Part shown: in pieces, positions 1 through 8,456 of the stretch
Layout of the letters: each line of letters opens with the position of its first letter
Numbering within the stretch: the stretch's first letter is position 1
Assembly (NCBI GenBank): GCA_027487845.1
Contig: JAIYCV010000040.1
Location: forward strand, 1-64,000
Length of the DNA: 64,000 nucleotides
Reading direction: 5' to 3'
Source of the DNA: Flammeovirgaceae bacterium
GTDB taxonomy: Bacteria; Bacteroidota; Bacteroidia; Cytophagales; Cyclobacteriaceae
Made by a program: the position numbers and the translations under genes
The notes under the pieces: generated by a model
The model's input: the letters and a program-made list of their open reading frames with translations, nothing else
Databases searched by the model: none
What the model was told of the DNA's origin: nothing

Positions 1-197
1 CAACCTTATTGCTGACAAGTTGCTCTCCAGCAGAGCTTGATTCCTCTTCAGGCTGACGCGCTAATTTTAACAAATTATCGCATCAAAGTCACCAACTATT
101 TTTCAGTACATTACCTAAAATTGCAAATTCTGGGTATCGGTAGGGCTGAAAACCAATAATTGCTGCTAAAAAAAGCGCTTATTTTGAGCTTCTTGGT
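1..197. other. left edge, no confident gene
   Basis: No complete gene is visible. On the minus strand a short open stretch of about 25 codons runs off the left edge at 1-77, rich in Glu, Ser and Gln. It has no ATG start and could be chance. On the plus strand all frames close within about 60 bases. Confidence 0.4.
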
Positions 198-1154
198 TTA
201 TAACTTTTTTAAGTACCCCTTCACATAATCTTCTGTTCCCTCTTCCAAACTATAAAATGGCTTTGAGTATCCAATCTCCTTAAGCTTATTCATATTGGCT
301 TCGGTGAAATACTGATACTTATCTCTTATATCGGCTGGAGTGTCGATAAATTCTATGTCTTCTTTCTTACCCATTGATTTAAAAACAGCTTTTGTTAAAT
401 CAAGAAATGTTCTGGCTTTACCAGAACCCAGGTTATAGATGCCCGAGTTTTTTCGGTGGTGCATTAAAAAATAACAGACTTCCACCACATCTTTTACGTA
501 CACGAAGTCGCGCATTTGCTCACCGTCTTTATAGGCAGGATTGTGCGATTTGAACAGTTTCATTTTCCCTGTCTTATTGATCTGGTTATAAGCATGCCAA
601 ATGACGGAGGCCATTCGACCTTTATGAAATTCGTTGGGTCCATACACATTGAAGAACTTCAAGCCAGCCCAAAAGAAAGGTTTTGTTTTTTGTTGCAGCG
701 CCCATACATCAAAATCTTGTTTTGATTGCCCGTAAGGATTTAATGGTTTTAAGAGATTGATGTTGGTTTCGTCATCATCGTACCCGTTTTCGCCCAATCC
801 ATAAGTGGCTGCCGATGAGGCATACACGAGTGGTATTTGATACCGAATGCATCGCTTCCACACGCCTTTTGTATATTGGGTATTCATCCGCGTAAGCAGG
901 TCAACATCAAATTCTGCGGTATCCGTCTTCGCACCAATGTGAAAAATGAATTCAACCAACTCATTGTTATTATCTAGCCAATCCATGAAAAGATCTCGAT
1001 CAACGAATTCCTGCACTTTTAACCCCTGCAGGTTTTTTGATTTTGACGGCACGTCAAACTTGTCCACCGCAATAATGGCATTAAAGTTTTCGGCATTTAA
1101 TTTTTGAATAAGGTAACTGCCAATAAAACCTGCCGCGCCTGTAACTATGATCAT
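198..1154 (-). CDS. hldD: ADP-glyceromanno-heptose 6-epimerase-like NAD-dependent epimerase
   Basis: This 318-aa protein is an extended short-chain dehydrogenase/epimerase most like HldD (RfaD), which converts ADP-D-glycero-mannoheptose to the L-glycero form for the LPS core. The N-terminal Rossmann motif TGAAGFIGS is at residues 5-13. The catalytic Tyr141 and Lys145 form the YxxxK motif in NPYGQSK, and the YASSAATYG serine segment lies at 111-119. Length matches the family (about 310-330). The frame is open upstream to 1214, but the ATG at 1154 puts the Rossmann motif at the very N-terminus as in the family, so I chose it. lpxB nearby fits a lipopolysaccharide context. A related sugar-nucleotide epimerase is the alternative. 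Confidence 0.85.
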   Translation of the reverse strand: MIIVTGAAGFIGSYLIQKLNAENFNAIIAVDKFDVPSKSKNLQGLKVQEFVDRDLFMDWLDNNNELVEFIFHIGAKTDTAEFDVDLLTRMNTQYTKGVWKRCIRYQIPLVYASSAATYGLGENGYDDDETNINLLKPLNPYGQSKQDFDVWALQQKTKPFFWAGLKFFNVYGPNEFHKGRMASVIWHAYNQINKTGKMKLFKSHNPAYKDGEQMRDFVYVKDVVEVCYFLMHHRKNSGIYNLGSGKARTFLDLTKAVFKSMGKKEDIEFIDTPADIRDKYQYFTEANMNKLKEIGYSKPFYSLEEGTEDYVKGYLKKL

Positions 1155-1224
1155 AACCTTTTTTTTGCAATTTAAGAGAAAGCAATTGGTTAATTGCCAT
1201 TCAGGTATCACCAAAAAGTGTATC

Positions 1225-1232
1225 TATATTTG
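1225..1232 (+). promoter_or_regulatory. Bacteroidota-type -7 box of queD
   Basis: TATATTTG matches the TAnnTTTG consensus of the Bacteroidota primary sigma factor. It lies eight bases before ATG 1241. It overlaps the alternative GTG at 1232, so the GTG cannot be the start on a transcript from this promoter. No clear -33 TTG is seen at the usual spacing. Confidence 0.5.
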
Positions 1233-1240
1233 TGGAATTT

Positions 1241-1681
1241 ATGATTTACGTTAGCAGAAAAGAGCATTTCAACGCAGCGCACAAGCTTTATAATCCGGCT
1301 TGGAGCAAAGACAGGAACGTGGAGGTATTTGGCCCTTGCGCGAACGAAAATTGGCATGGTCATAATTTTGAATTGATTGTAACCGTGGCCGGAAATCCCG
1401 ACCCAGATACTGGATTTGTGATTGATCTAAAAAAGCTAAGCACGCTAATCCGTAACGAAGTGGTAGAAAAGCTAGACCACAAAAATTTGAACCTCGATGT
1501 AGATTTTATGAAGGATAAATTGGCGAGCTGTGAGACACTGATTATTGAAATATGGAAAATACTGGCTCCCGAAATTTCCTCCATCAGTAAGTTTGGAAAG
1601 CTTCACGCCATTCGCCTGTATGAAACACCTCGCAATTACGTGGATTATTTTGGCGAATCATCAACCGCTTCCGCGCGATGA
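1241..1681 (+). CDS. queD: 6-carboxytetrahydropterin synthase / PTPS family
   Basis: This 146-aa protein belongs to the 6-pyruvoyl-tetrahydropterin synthase fold. In bacteria it usually makes 6-carboxy-5,6,7,8-tetrahydropterin from dihydroneopterin triphosphate for queuosine synthesis. Zinc-binding histidines are seen as His14 in FNAAHKL and His39/His41 in NWHGHNF. Cys33 is the likely catalytic cysteine, the LDHKNL motif holds Asp79/His80, and YETPRNYV near the C-terminus is typical. The start is ATG 1241 because the GTG at 1232 sits inside the -7 box. The stop overlaps the ATG of lpxB by four bases, so the two are translationally coupled. The presence of tgt in the same window fits queuosine synthesis, though a pterin role cannot be excluded. 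Confidence 0.88.
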   Translation: MIYVSRKEHFNAAHKLYNPAWSKDRNVEVFGPCANENWHGHNFELIVTVAGNPDPDTGFVIDLKKLSTLIRNEVVEKLDHKNLNLDVDFMKDKLASCETLIIEIWKILAPEISSISKFGKLHAIRLYETPRNYVDYFGESSTASAR

Positions 1682-2802
1682 AGTATTATTTGATTGCCGG
1701 TGAGCGCTCTGGCGACCTTCATGGCGGAAACTTGCTCAAAGCACTAAAACCTCTTGATAATTCCGCGCATTTCCGTGGGTTTGGAGGTGACTATATGCAG
1801 GCAGAAGGCCTTGACCTAGTGGTTCATTATAACCAAATGGCATTTATGGGCCTTGCTGCATTGGTTACAAACGCCAAAACTATTTATGACCGAATTAAAT
1901 TTTGCAAAGCTGATATTCTGATGTATCGCCCGGATGTTGTTGTGTTGATTGATTACGGAGGATTCAATCGAAGAATAGCGAAGTTCTGCAAAGTCAATGG
2001 TATACTGGTTTTTTATTATATATCGCCAAAAGTATGGGCATGGTACACGTCTCGTGCGTGGGAGCTTAAACGCAATGTGGATCGGATGTTTGTAATCCTG
2101 CCGTTCGAAAAGCAGTTCTTCAAACAGTTTGATTTCGAAGTGGATTATGTGGGTAATCCAGTGTTGGATTCAGTGAAAGCATTTGTCCCAGACCGAGACT
2201 TTCGAAAGAAAAATGATTTTGCAGAAAGCAAAAAAATAGTGGCGTTGCTTCCAGGAAGCCGGAAGATGGAGTTAAAGAGAATGATCCCGGTTATGGCCGA
2301 GGTGGTGAGAATGAACCCACAATTTCAATTTGTTGTGGCTGCCATTGACACATTGCCCCAAGAACTTTACGGGCCGTTAAGGACTATTTCTTTTGTCAAA
2401 TTTGTCTATAACTCTACCTACGATTTGCTAAAAATTGCTGACGCAGCAATCGTTACCAGTGGAACGGCAACGCTTGAGACTGGGCTTTTTAATGTACCTC
2501 AAGTAGTGATATATAAAGGAGGTAAGTTAGAAATAGCTATTATTAGAACGTTGGTAAAAGTGCCCTTCATTTCGCTTATCAACTTGATTGCGAACAAGCC
2601 AGTTATAAAAGAGCTCATACAACATGATGCGCATTTTGACGCAATTGATGCTGAGTTAAAGAAACTTCTATCCGATGGACAATATCGAACATCAATGATC
2701 CAACAATATGAGTGTATCTACCAAACACTCGATATCGGTTCTGCCTCTGAAAATGCAGCGAGCTTGATGGTCAAATACCTTTCTAAACAAACGGGCGTTT
2801 AG
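1678..2802 (+). CDS. lpxB: lipid-A-disaccharide synthase
   Basis: This 374-aa GT19 glycosyltransferase condenses UDP-2,3-diacylglucosamine with lipid X to make lipid A disaccharide at the inner face of the cytoplasmic membrane. The N-terminal AGERSGDLHGG motif (residues 7-17), the SPKVWAW segment, the LLPGSRKMELKR loop in the second half and the SGTATLE motif near residue 261 are all typical. Length agrees with the family. Its start overlaps the queD stop by four bases (ATGA). It ends convergently with the first TerB-like gene, overlapping it by four bases, which leaves no room for a separate terminator. Confidence 0.95.
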   Translation: MKYYLIAGERSGDLHGGNLLKALKPLDNSAHFRGFGGDYMQAEGLDLVVHYNQMAFMGLAALVTNAKTIYDRIKFCKADILMYRPDVVVLIDYGGFNRRIAKFCKVNGILVFYYISPKVWAWYTSRAWELKRNVDRMFVILPFEKQFFKQFDFEVDYVGNPVLDSVKAFVPDRDFRKKNDFAESKKIVALLPGSRKMELKRMIPVMAEVVRMNPQFQFVVAAIDTLPQELYGPLRTISFVKFVYNSTYDLLKIADAAIVTSGTATLETGLFNVPQVVIYKGGKLEIAIIRTLVKVPFISLINLIANKPVIKELIQHDAHFDAIDAELKKLLSDGQYRTSMIQQYECIYQTLDIGSASENAASLMVKYLSKQTGV

Positions 2803-3233
2803 ATAAGTCTTAAGACTCTACCCATCGTATCGTCAGCGTCTCTATTGTATTCTATACAAGACAAAATAGATTGTATCAGTTGATCGATATTATCGCGATC
2901 GTAACCAAATTTTATTGCAAAAAGATTACATAGCTTCATTTCTTCTTCGTGGATAGATTTATCCACACACATCATGTGCACAAGGTCGTAGAATTGATGA
3001 AATCGTTCTTTTTTATTTGAAGGAATTTCTAATTTAATGTTTTTTTGGTTACGTCTTATTTGTTCTAGCTGCTTTTCAGAAATCCCATTTCTTTTAGCAA
3101 TAGATTTTAATAAGCTCGATTCCACCGCAAGAAAGTCTCCATCGGCAGCTGCCATTTCAATGAGGTTCTTTATATGACTTTTTGCAGTTCCCCCGCCCTG
3201 CTTAAACGCTTTCAAAAGATCTAATAAACTCAT
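2799..3233 (-). CDS. TerB-like helical protein, copy 1
   Basis: This 144-aa protein is cytosolic, with no signal peptide or TM segment. It resembles the TerB (tellurite-resistance) helical fold: the acidic AAADGDF loop (residues 28-34), a helix-rich middle and the MCVDKSIHEEE second loop look like the two metal-binding loops of that family. That assignment is by pattern only. It is about half identical to the next gene (3250-3687), so the pair arose by tandem duplication, with 16 bp between them. The role is unknown. TerB domains are usually found in stress or membrane-associated complexes, but none of the other ter genes is nearby. Confidence 0.7.
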   Translation of the reverse strand: MSLLDLLKAFKQGGGTAKSHIKNLIEMAAADGDFLAVESSLLKSIAKRNGISEKQLEQIRRNQKNIKLEIPSNKKERFHQFYDLVHMMCVDKSIHEEEMKLCNLFAIKFGYDRDNIDQLIQSILSCIEYNRDADDTMGRVLRLI

Positions 3234-3249
3234 TGTCGTTAACTTAATT

Positions 3250-3687
3250 TTACGAAATCAAAAGGGAAACGCGTTTCATTGTTTCCGTTGCATTTTGCCC
3301 ATTTTTTATATTTGCTCGAATTATCTCCAACAGATCTTTGATACGATCGCGCTGATAACCAAATCTAATGGCGAATAAATTGCAAAGTTTTGCTTCCTCA
3401 GGGTGAACATCATTGTCAATACTCATCATCTGAACAAGATCATATAATTGCTTAAATCGTTCGGTTTCATCTTTAGGAACTTCAAACTTAATACCACTTG
3501 GGTTCTTGCGAATATCTTTGAGCTGACCTTCTGATATTCCATTTTGTTTGGCAATACTCTTCAATAAGTCAAATTCCAAATCTATAAAATTGCCATCGGC
3601 CGCAGCCATTTCTATCAGGTTCTTCATATGGCTTTTTACGGTGCCCTTGCCTTGCTTGAAGAGATTTAGTATTTCTGAAAAATTCAT
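3250..3687 (-). CDS. TerB-like helical protein, copy 2
   Basis: This 145-aa protein is a paralogue of copy 1. The same blocks are present in the same order: FKQGKGTVKSHMKNLIEMAA at the N-terminus, the AAADGNF acidic loop, LLKSIAKQNGISEGQL, and the MSIDNDVHPEEAKLCNLFAI segment. No membrane segment or signal peptide is seen. It is transcribed toward copy 1 with a 16-bp gap, probably as one unit. The function is unknown, and TerB-like is a fold-level guess. A third, decayed copy lies upstream, which shows repeated local duplication. Confidence 0.7.
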   Translation of the reverse strand: MNFSEILNLFKQGKGTVKSHMKNLIEMAAADGNFIDLEFDLLKSIAKQNGISEGQLKDIRKNPSGIKFEVPKDETERFKQLYDLVQMMSIDNDVHPEEAKLCNLFAIRFGYQRDRIKDLLEIIRANIKNGQNATETMKRVSLLIS

Positions 3688-3797
3688 ATCGATAAATGTT
3701 ATTGAAAAATCAAATATGCTTTAACCAATTATGATCGAAACTCGCTTTCTGGTTTTTTGAACAAGTTGCCCCTTTTTTTATAATTGCCCATATCATG

Positions 3798-4148
3798 TCA
3801 TTTAATTCCCTTACACACTGAAGATGGTATTCGAAATGGACTGCAAAGCTCAGCCCCTTTAAAGTGCACTCGATGGTCGATAATCATTATATTAACAAGG
3901 TCGTATAAATGCCGAAATTTTTCATCACTATTTTTTGAAATTTCGAATTTAATATTACTCGGATGCTTTCTTATGTCGCTCAAGTGAGATTCAGATATTC
4001 CATGCTCGTTGGCATTGGGTTTTAATAGATCATATTCCTTGTCCATAAAATTTCTTTCAGCCGCGGCCATTTCGACTATATTTCTCACACGCTTTTTGGT
4101 CACTCCATTTCCTTTTTTTATGACTGAAAACAGGTCTGAACAGCTCAC
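3798..4148 (-). pseudogene. decayed third TerB-like copy
   Basis: The frame aligns with the two neighbouring TerB-like proteins over most of their length (GNGVTKKRVRNIVEMAAAE, EYDLLKPNANEHGISESHL, DEKFRHLYDLVNIM). The position of the paralogues' ATG holds GTG (4146-4148). The acidic loop AAADG is changed to AAAERN. After HFKGAELC the sequence diverges and stops about 25 residues early, losing the last helix. An ATG further up at 4214 would add a hydrophobic, AT-rich extension with no match in the paralogues. I infer gene decay. A divergent functional copy starting at GTG is possible but less likely. Confidence 0.6.
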
Positions 4149-4228
4149 GATCTTGGGATTTAGGAAATAAATGTAAAGATTTTTTTTAGTTAAAAAAATC
4201 AAATTTTGGTACATGTTTATTACTTTGA

Positions 4229-5857
4229 TTATCTCCGTTTTATCAAACGACCAGGCCTTAGGTTCGTGTGTTCTCCGTTTTGTAGCACCTGACCCCCATT
4301 TACAAATACGTGTATCACCCCTTCGGCATATTGATGGGGTAATTCAAATGTGGCCAGGTCTTTCACCTTCTCAGGACTAAAAACGGCTACATCAGCATAA
4401 TTCCCTACTTTTAAAAGCCCCCTATTTTTTATATTCAGATGGGTGGCTGGCAGCAAAGTCATTCTTCTAATGGCTTCTTGCAAACTCATAATTTTCTCAT
4501 CGCGCACATATTTTCCTAATAGTCTGGCAAAACTGCCATACGTCCGCGGATGAGCACCGTCATTCATATTTGCTCCTTCGGCAGCTATGGAGCCAGCATC
4601 AGAGCAAATGCTTACATAAGGCAACTTTAGCATTCGTTTTACATTGTCCTCAGAGATCAGGAAAAATATAGCAGGGATGGATGACTTATCTGCCACAATT
4701 AGGTCAAGCATTGTCTCGTCCGCATTTTTGCCATGAATTCGCGCTATTTCATCCAATCGTTTCGCTTTGTAAAGTTTGTTCAAGGAATCTTTTCTGAAGC
4801 CCAAGAGCATCACATTTTTAGGATCTGAGTTTTTGGAAGGTATACCGAGCGCCAAATCGGAGAGTACCTTTTTTCGGGTTATGGGATCAACCAATCGCTT
4901 GCGCATCGCTGCCGGACCACCGTCTTGCACCCAAGTGGGTAACCTTGCAGTAAGGCTCGTGCCACTCGCGTTGTATGTATACATATTGGCCGAAATTTTC
5001 AATCCGGCTTTCTGAGCGCTATCTATTTTCGCGATCACGGTATCAATCTTATTCCAATTCCAAGGTTGATTAATCTTTAGATGATAAATCTCTGTTGGTA
5101 TTTCTGCTTCGCTTGCAATTCTCAACGTTTCGTTAATAGCTAACAAGATTTTGTCGCTTTCGCTACGCATGTGGGTGATATACATCCCGCCATAGCGGGA
5201 TGCTACCTTGCTCAATTCAATCAACTCCTCGGTGGAAGCAAAATCAGCTGGCGCATAAATAAGCGAAGAACCTAAGCCCATAGCGCCCTCTTCCATGGCT
5301 TGCTTTACCAGCGATTTCATTTTCTCCATTTCTTGAGTGGTTGCCTTTCGGTTGGCGTTTCCTATCACATACGTGCGCACTGTAGTAGCACCGACAAACG
5401 AAGCAAAATTAGGGCTCACACCAAGCTTCTCTAAATGTCTAAAATACTCGCCTAGCGACCTCCAAGGAGCCGACTTTGTAGCCTGCAACTTAGGGCCTGG
5501 GCTCCAGCCTTCGCCAAATACTTCAAGCGTAACGCCTTGTTTTATATCACTCATGCTACGGCCATCTTTGAGCAAACTACCATCTGCCCAGCTAAGCATA
5601 TTTATGAATCCGGGAGAAACTGCAAGCCCAGTTGCATCAATTACTTTTTTTGCTTGATCGCGCGATAAATCGCCTAGGGCGGCAATTGTATCGCCATTAA
5701 TGGCAAGATCCGCTTTATACGGCTCAGATCCCGTTCCATCGAAAATAGTTCCATCCTTTATCAGTATATCAAATTGCCGGGGGTCTTGAGGAGTTCGGCA
5801 GGCAAGAAATAATGAGACATAAACTAAAAGGCAGAGGAATAAAAAAGCGCGAATCAT
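4229..5857 (-). CDS. amidohydrolase lipoprotein, D-aminoacylase family
   Basis: This 542-aa amidohydrolase resembles N-acyl-D-amino-acid deacylases/dihydroorotase-like enzymes. The N-terminus is a lipoprotein signal with lipobox LFLA before Cys20, so it is likely anchored facing the periplasm. Family blocks are the N-terminal DILIKDGTIFDGTG, the central ITHMRSESD and PTEIYHLKIN histidine strands, a late ICSDAG aspartate, and the C-terminal GNYADVAVFSPEKV. The usual HxH metal pair after PGFI is replaced by PGFINMLSWADG, a variant that probably marks a subfamily with a changed metal site. I chose ATG 5857 because it places the signal peptide directly; an in-frame ATG at 5896 adds 13 residues. 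The substrate is unknown. Confidence 0.75.
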   Translation of the reverse strand: MIRAFLFLCLLVYVSLFLACRTPQDPRQFDILIKDGTIFDGTGSEPYKADLAINGDTIAALGDLSRDQAKKVIDATGLAVSPGFINMLSWADGSLLKDGRSMSDIKQGVTLEVFGEGWSPGPKLQATKSAPWRSLGEYFRHLEKLGVSPNFASFVGATTVRTYVIGNANRKATTQEMEKMKSLVKQAMEEGAMGLGSSLIYAPADFASTEELIELSKVASRYGGMYITHMRSESDKILLAINETLRIASEAEIPTEIYHLKINQPWNWNKIDTVIAKIDSAQKAGLKISANMYTYNASGTSLTARLPTWVQDGGPAAMRKRLVDPITRKKVLSDLALGIPSKNSDPKNVMLLGFRKDSLNKLYKAKRLDEIARIHGKNADETMLDLIVADKSSIPAIFFLISEDNVKRMLKLPYVSICSDAGSIAAEGANMNDGAHPRTYGSFARLLGKYVRDEKIMSLQEAIRRMTLLPATHLNIKNRGLLKVGNYADVAVFSPEKVKDLATFELPHQYAEGVIHVFVNGGQVLQNGEHTNLRPGRLIKRR

Positions 5858-5921
5858 GGCTAAAGAAAACGAAAAAGAACTGGCTTTAAAAGGCAAAAAC
5901 AGATTCTTTTACAAGGTTGAT

Positions 5922-5929
5922 TATATTTG
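5922..5929 (+). promoter_or_regulatory. -7 box of toxin-antitoxin operon
   Basis: TATATTTG fits the Bacteroidota TAnnTTTG consensus and lies 21 bases before ATG 5951. It overlaps the TTG at 5927, an alternative start in the same frame, which argues for the ATG. Confidence 0.4.
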
Positions 5930-5950
5930 AGTAACAACAAACTCAAGTTT

Positions 5951-6178
5951 ATGGATATCCAAGCAGAGAAACTACAGCTAATTGAATGGTTGGCAAAGCT
6001 TAATAATGCAAATACACTAAAACGATTTATTGCATTAAAAAAAGAAGCTGAAAAAGATTGGTGGGATGAGCTTAGTTCATCTGAAAAAGCAGAGATTGAA
6101 GAAGGACTTGCGCAAGCTCATCGTGGTGAAGTTACAACCCATCAAGAAGTAATGTCAAAATACGAGAAATGGCGTTAA
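5951..6178 (+). CDS. antitoxin-like protein of a RelE/ParE module
   Basis: This 75-aa hydrophilic, charged protein is of the type found directly upstream of RelE/ParE-family toxins in Bacteroidota. It has an N-terminal helix (MDIQAEKLQLIEWLAKL), a DWWDELSSSEKAEIEEGLAQ block and a C-terminal HQEVMSKYEKW segment. No classical DNA-binding domain is obvious. It overlaps the toxin gene by ten bases. The frame stays open to a TTG at 5927, but ATG 5951 matches the family N-terminus and lies downstream of the -7 box. If the toxin is inactive as I suspect, this antitoxin is an orphan, though it could still repress its own promoter or bind related toxins. Confidence 0.7.
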   Translation: MDIQAEKLQLIEWLAKLNNANTLKRFIALKKEAEKDWWDELSSSEKAEIEEGLAQAHRGEVTTHQEVMSKYEKWR

Positions 6179-6372
6179 GTTTAGTTTGGACGAAACGAGC
6201 TGTTAGAGGCTTTGATGCATACCCAGAGTTCCTCCAAAAAACAGGACGCCATAAAAATGTTTATCGTGGCCCAATGAACAAGCTGACTGTTATTACGTAT
6301 CGAGTAAAACCACGGAAGCAACAAATTGAAATAATTAATGTTCGAGGCACAAGGCAAAAACCATTGAAATAG
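6169..6372 (+). pseudogene. RelE/ParE-family toxin with internal in-frame deletion
   Basis: The ORF encodes 67 aa with a clear toxin N-terminus (SLVWTKRAVRGFDA) and a clear toxin C-terminus (KTGRHKNVYRGPMNKLTVI, then a RGTRQKP end), but about 30 residues that normally lie between them are missing. The join is at FDA/YPEF, where full-length members have two helices before a Y-PE motif. The reading frame is kept, so a small protein is still made, but it should lack the helical core of the RelE fold (usually about 95-100 aa). I infer an inactivated toxin. A genuinely miniature toxin is possible but unlikely. Confidence 0.65.
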
Positions 6373-6384
6373 ACTTTAGGCTAT

Positions 6385-7647
6385 ATGAACAAACGCACTT
6401 TTCTTAAAAACATTTCTGCATTTGGCTTGGCAGGATTAACTCCGTTAGAATCCTTTGCCAATTGGATGAGTATGCATGAAAATATTCCTGTCGATGAGTT
6501 ATCGAAAGATGAAGACTTTTGGCTTGGAATAAGAAATGGATATCGGCTTAAGCCAGATTACATTAACCTAGAAAATGGATACTATTGCTTTCTTCCGCAA
6601 GAACTTCTGGAGAGTTATTTAAACCATGTCCGTGAGGTAAACTATCAAGGCTCCTACTATATGCGAACCGTCCAGTTCGACAACAAGAAAAAGATTGCAG
6701 CACGGTTGGCTGAATTGGCAGGTTGCTCAACTGAAGAACTAATTATTACCCGCAACACGACCGAATCGCTTGATATGGTGATAGGTGGTTTCCACTGGAA
6801 AGAACGTGATGAGGCCGTGATGGCCGAACAAGATTATGGAGCCATGTTGGATATGTTTAAACTTGTCGAGAAAAGATTTGGTGTAGTAAACAAAATTGTT
6901 TCGATACCAAACAATCCTACGTCTGACGAAGAGCTAGTGCAACTCTACGCGAATGCCATTACTACTAAAACCAAGCTGCTAATGGTTTGCCACATGGTGA
7001 ACATTACAGGTCAAATTATGCCGGTGCAAAAAATTGCCGACATGGCGCATAGTAAAGGTGTGCAAGTACTGGCGGATGGCGCTCATGCCTTTGCCCATAT
7101 TCAATACAAAATACCAGATCTTCATTGCGATTATTATGCTGCCAGTTTGCACAAATGGTTGAGCGTTCCACTCGGTGCGGGAATATTGTATGTAAAGAAA
7201 GAGAACATACCTACGATATGGCCTTTGCTTGCAGATGGCGAGCCCGATGAAACTAAAATTGGCCGCCTCAACCACATTGGCACGCACCCTGTTCATACTG
7301 ACTTAGCCATTGCCAATTCCATCGACTTCTATTTAAAACTTGGGGCCGAAAGAAAAGAAGCGCGACTGAGGTTTCTCCAACATTATTGGACCTCTAGAGT
7401 AAGAGGCGTTACTAACCTAATTTTAAACACACCGGAAGATAGCAAGCGCACATGTGGTATCGCCAACGTAGGCATTAAGGGCATGAAACCGGGTGACATG
7501 GCAAAAATTCTATTAGAGAAATATAAAGTGTATACTGTAGCGATTGATGGCGCAAATGTTCACGGTTGCAGAATAACACCGAATATTTATACAACTACCC
7601 AAGAGTTGGATGTATTTGTAAAGGCATTGAAAGAGATGGCTGCATAA
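6385..7647 (+). CDS. class V aminotransferase-fold PLP enzyme, exported
   Basis: This 420-aa protein is a fold-type I PLP enzyme of the class V (cysteine desulfurase/isopenicillin N epimerase) group. The PLP lysine is in the motif SLHKWLSVPLGAG. A DGAHAF block with the PLP-contacting Asp and a TRNTTESLD phosphate-binding turn are also visible. The N-terminus (NKRTFLKNISAFGLAGLTPL) looks like a Tat or Sec signal of the XRXFLK type with only one arginine of the twin pair, so export is likely but unproven. It begins a rightward run that leads, with gaps of 13, 16 and 12 bp, through a lipoprotein into hutH and hutU, so it may be co-transcribed with the histidine genes. The substrate is not predictable. 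Confidence 0.75.
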   Translation: MNKRTFLKNISAFGLAGLTPLESFANWMSMHENIPVDELSKDEDFWLGIRNGYRLKPDYINLENGYYCFLPQELLESYLNHVREVNYQGSYYMRTVQFDNKKKIAARLAELAGCSTEELIITRNTTESLDMVIGGFHWKERDEAVMAEQDYGAMLDMFKLVEKRFGVVNKIVSIPNNPTSDEELVQLYANAITTKTKLLMVCHMVNITGQIMPVQKIADMAHSKGVQVLADGAHAFAHIQYKIPDLHCDYYAASLHKWLSVPLGAGILYVKKENIPTIWPLLADGEPDETKIGRLNHIGTHPVHTDLAIANSIDFYLKLGAERKEARLRFLQHYWTSRVRGVTNLILNTPEDSKRTCGIANVGIKGMKPGDMAKILLEKYKVYTVAIDGANVHGCRITPNIYTTTQELDVFVKALKEMAA

Positions 7648-7660
7648 TTAAAATCTAATT

Positions 7661-8440
7661 ATGAAAAAACTAATCGTATTGATCCTGTTATTTACCGCTT
7701 GCTCTAAACCACAAGAACAGAAGCAAACTCCGTTTCCAATAGTTGCCTCATCAGAAAATGATTGGGTAGTTTATGAAGGCAGAGTACGAGATAAGAAAGG
7801 GCACGTAATTGATATTGAACTTTCGCTTGAGCAAGATGCAGTTGGCTTAGAAGCCGATTTCAAATTGAACATAAACGCCAAAAACAATAACTATCAAACA
7901 GCGTTCGCCCCCACCGGCAAATATTCAATTTCTTATGGATTTCCAAATCAAGAAAAAGGTATAACGGTCGAATGTCAAGCGAAAGGTAATCCAGCAAGCG
8001 AAAGTTTTATAAAAGAATTAAACAAAAAAATCAAATTCCCTGAATTAGCCGATGGTGAAAATCTCTTCTTTCTAACCGAAAATTCAGAGAAGTTAATTCT
8101 TACCGATTCACATTTTAGTCCGTTGATCAATTCATCGAACGCTCTTTACCATCGGTCAAACCTCTTTACAGCCGAAGGTTATGTAACTGCCGATTCTGTT
8201 ACCTCAGAATTTTTTGAACGAAACACGAGTGAAAAATGGGAACTTGCAAAATTGGTTGAGTATGACTCGATAAAAACTACTTACCAAAAACTTGCTACTG
8301 AGAAAAATGAAGGCATCTATTTGAAAGCGCTAGCCTATTCAATTGAAGATTTAGACTCAGTTAACATATCGCATAAATCAATAGTTATCAAGAGTATTCT
8401 TCGGATGGAGAAAAGTTCTCTTAAAAATAGGATAGATTAG
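7661..8440 (+). CDS. predicted lipoprotein, function unknown
   Basis: This 259-aa protein has a short signal peptide and lipobox LFTA before Cys14, followed by a Lys/Gln-rich linker. The mature part begins with a WVVYEGRVRDKKGHVIDIEL segment and is beta-rich. The pattern of a Cys lipoprotein followed by a small barrel-like repeat recalls NlpE-like copper/stress lipoproteins, but no CxxC motif is visible, so I do not assign it. It lies 13 bp after the PLP enzyme and 16 bp before hutH, probably in the same transcript. The C-terminal part (from about residue 170) is helix-rich and unrelated to anything I recognise. Confidence 0.6.
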   Translation: MKKLIVLILLFTACSKPQEQKQTPFPIVASSENDWVVYEGRVRDKKGHVIDIELSLEQDAVGLEADFKLNINAKNNNYQTAFAPTGKYSISYGFPNQEKGITVECQAKGNPASESFIKELNKKIKFPELADGENLFFLTENSEKLILTDSHFSPLINSSNALYHRSNLFTAEGYVTADSVTSEFFERNTSEKWELAKLVEYDSIKTTYQKLATEKNEGIYLKALAYSIEDLDSVNISHKSIVIKSILRMEKSSLKNRID

Positions 8441-8456
8441 ATTTCAAAAATAACTC

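Noticed and set aside
1-77. Partial minus-strand gene at the left edge
   Set aside because: Only about 25 codons, no start and no recognisable motif.
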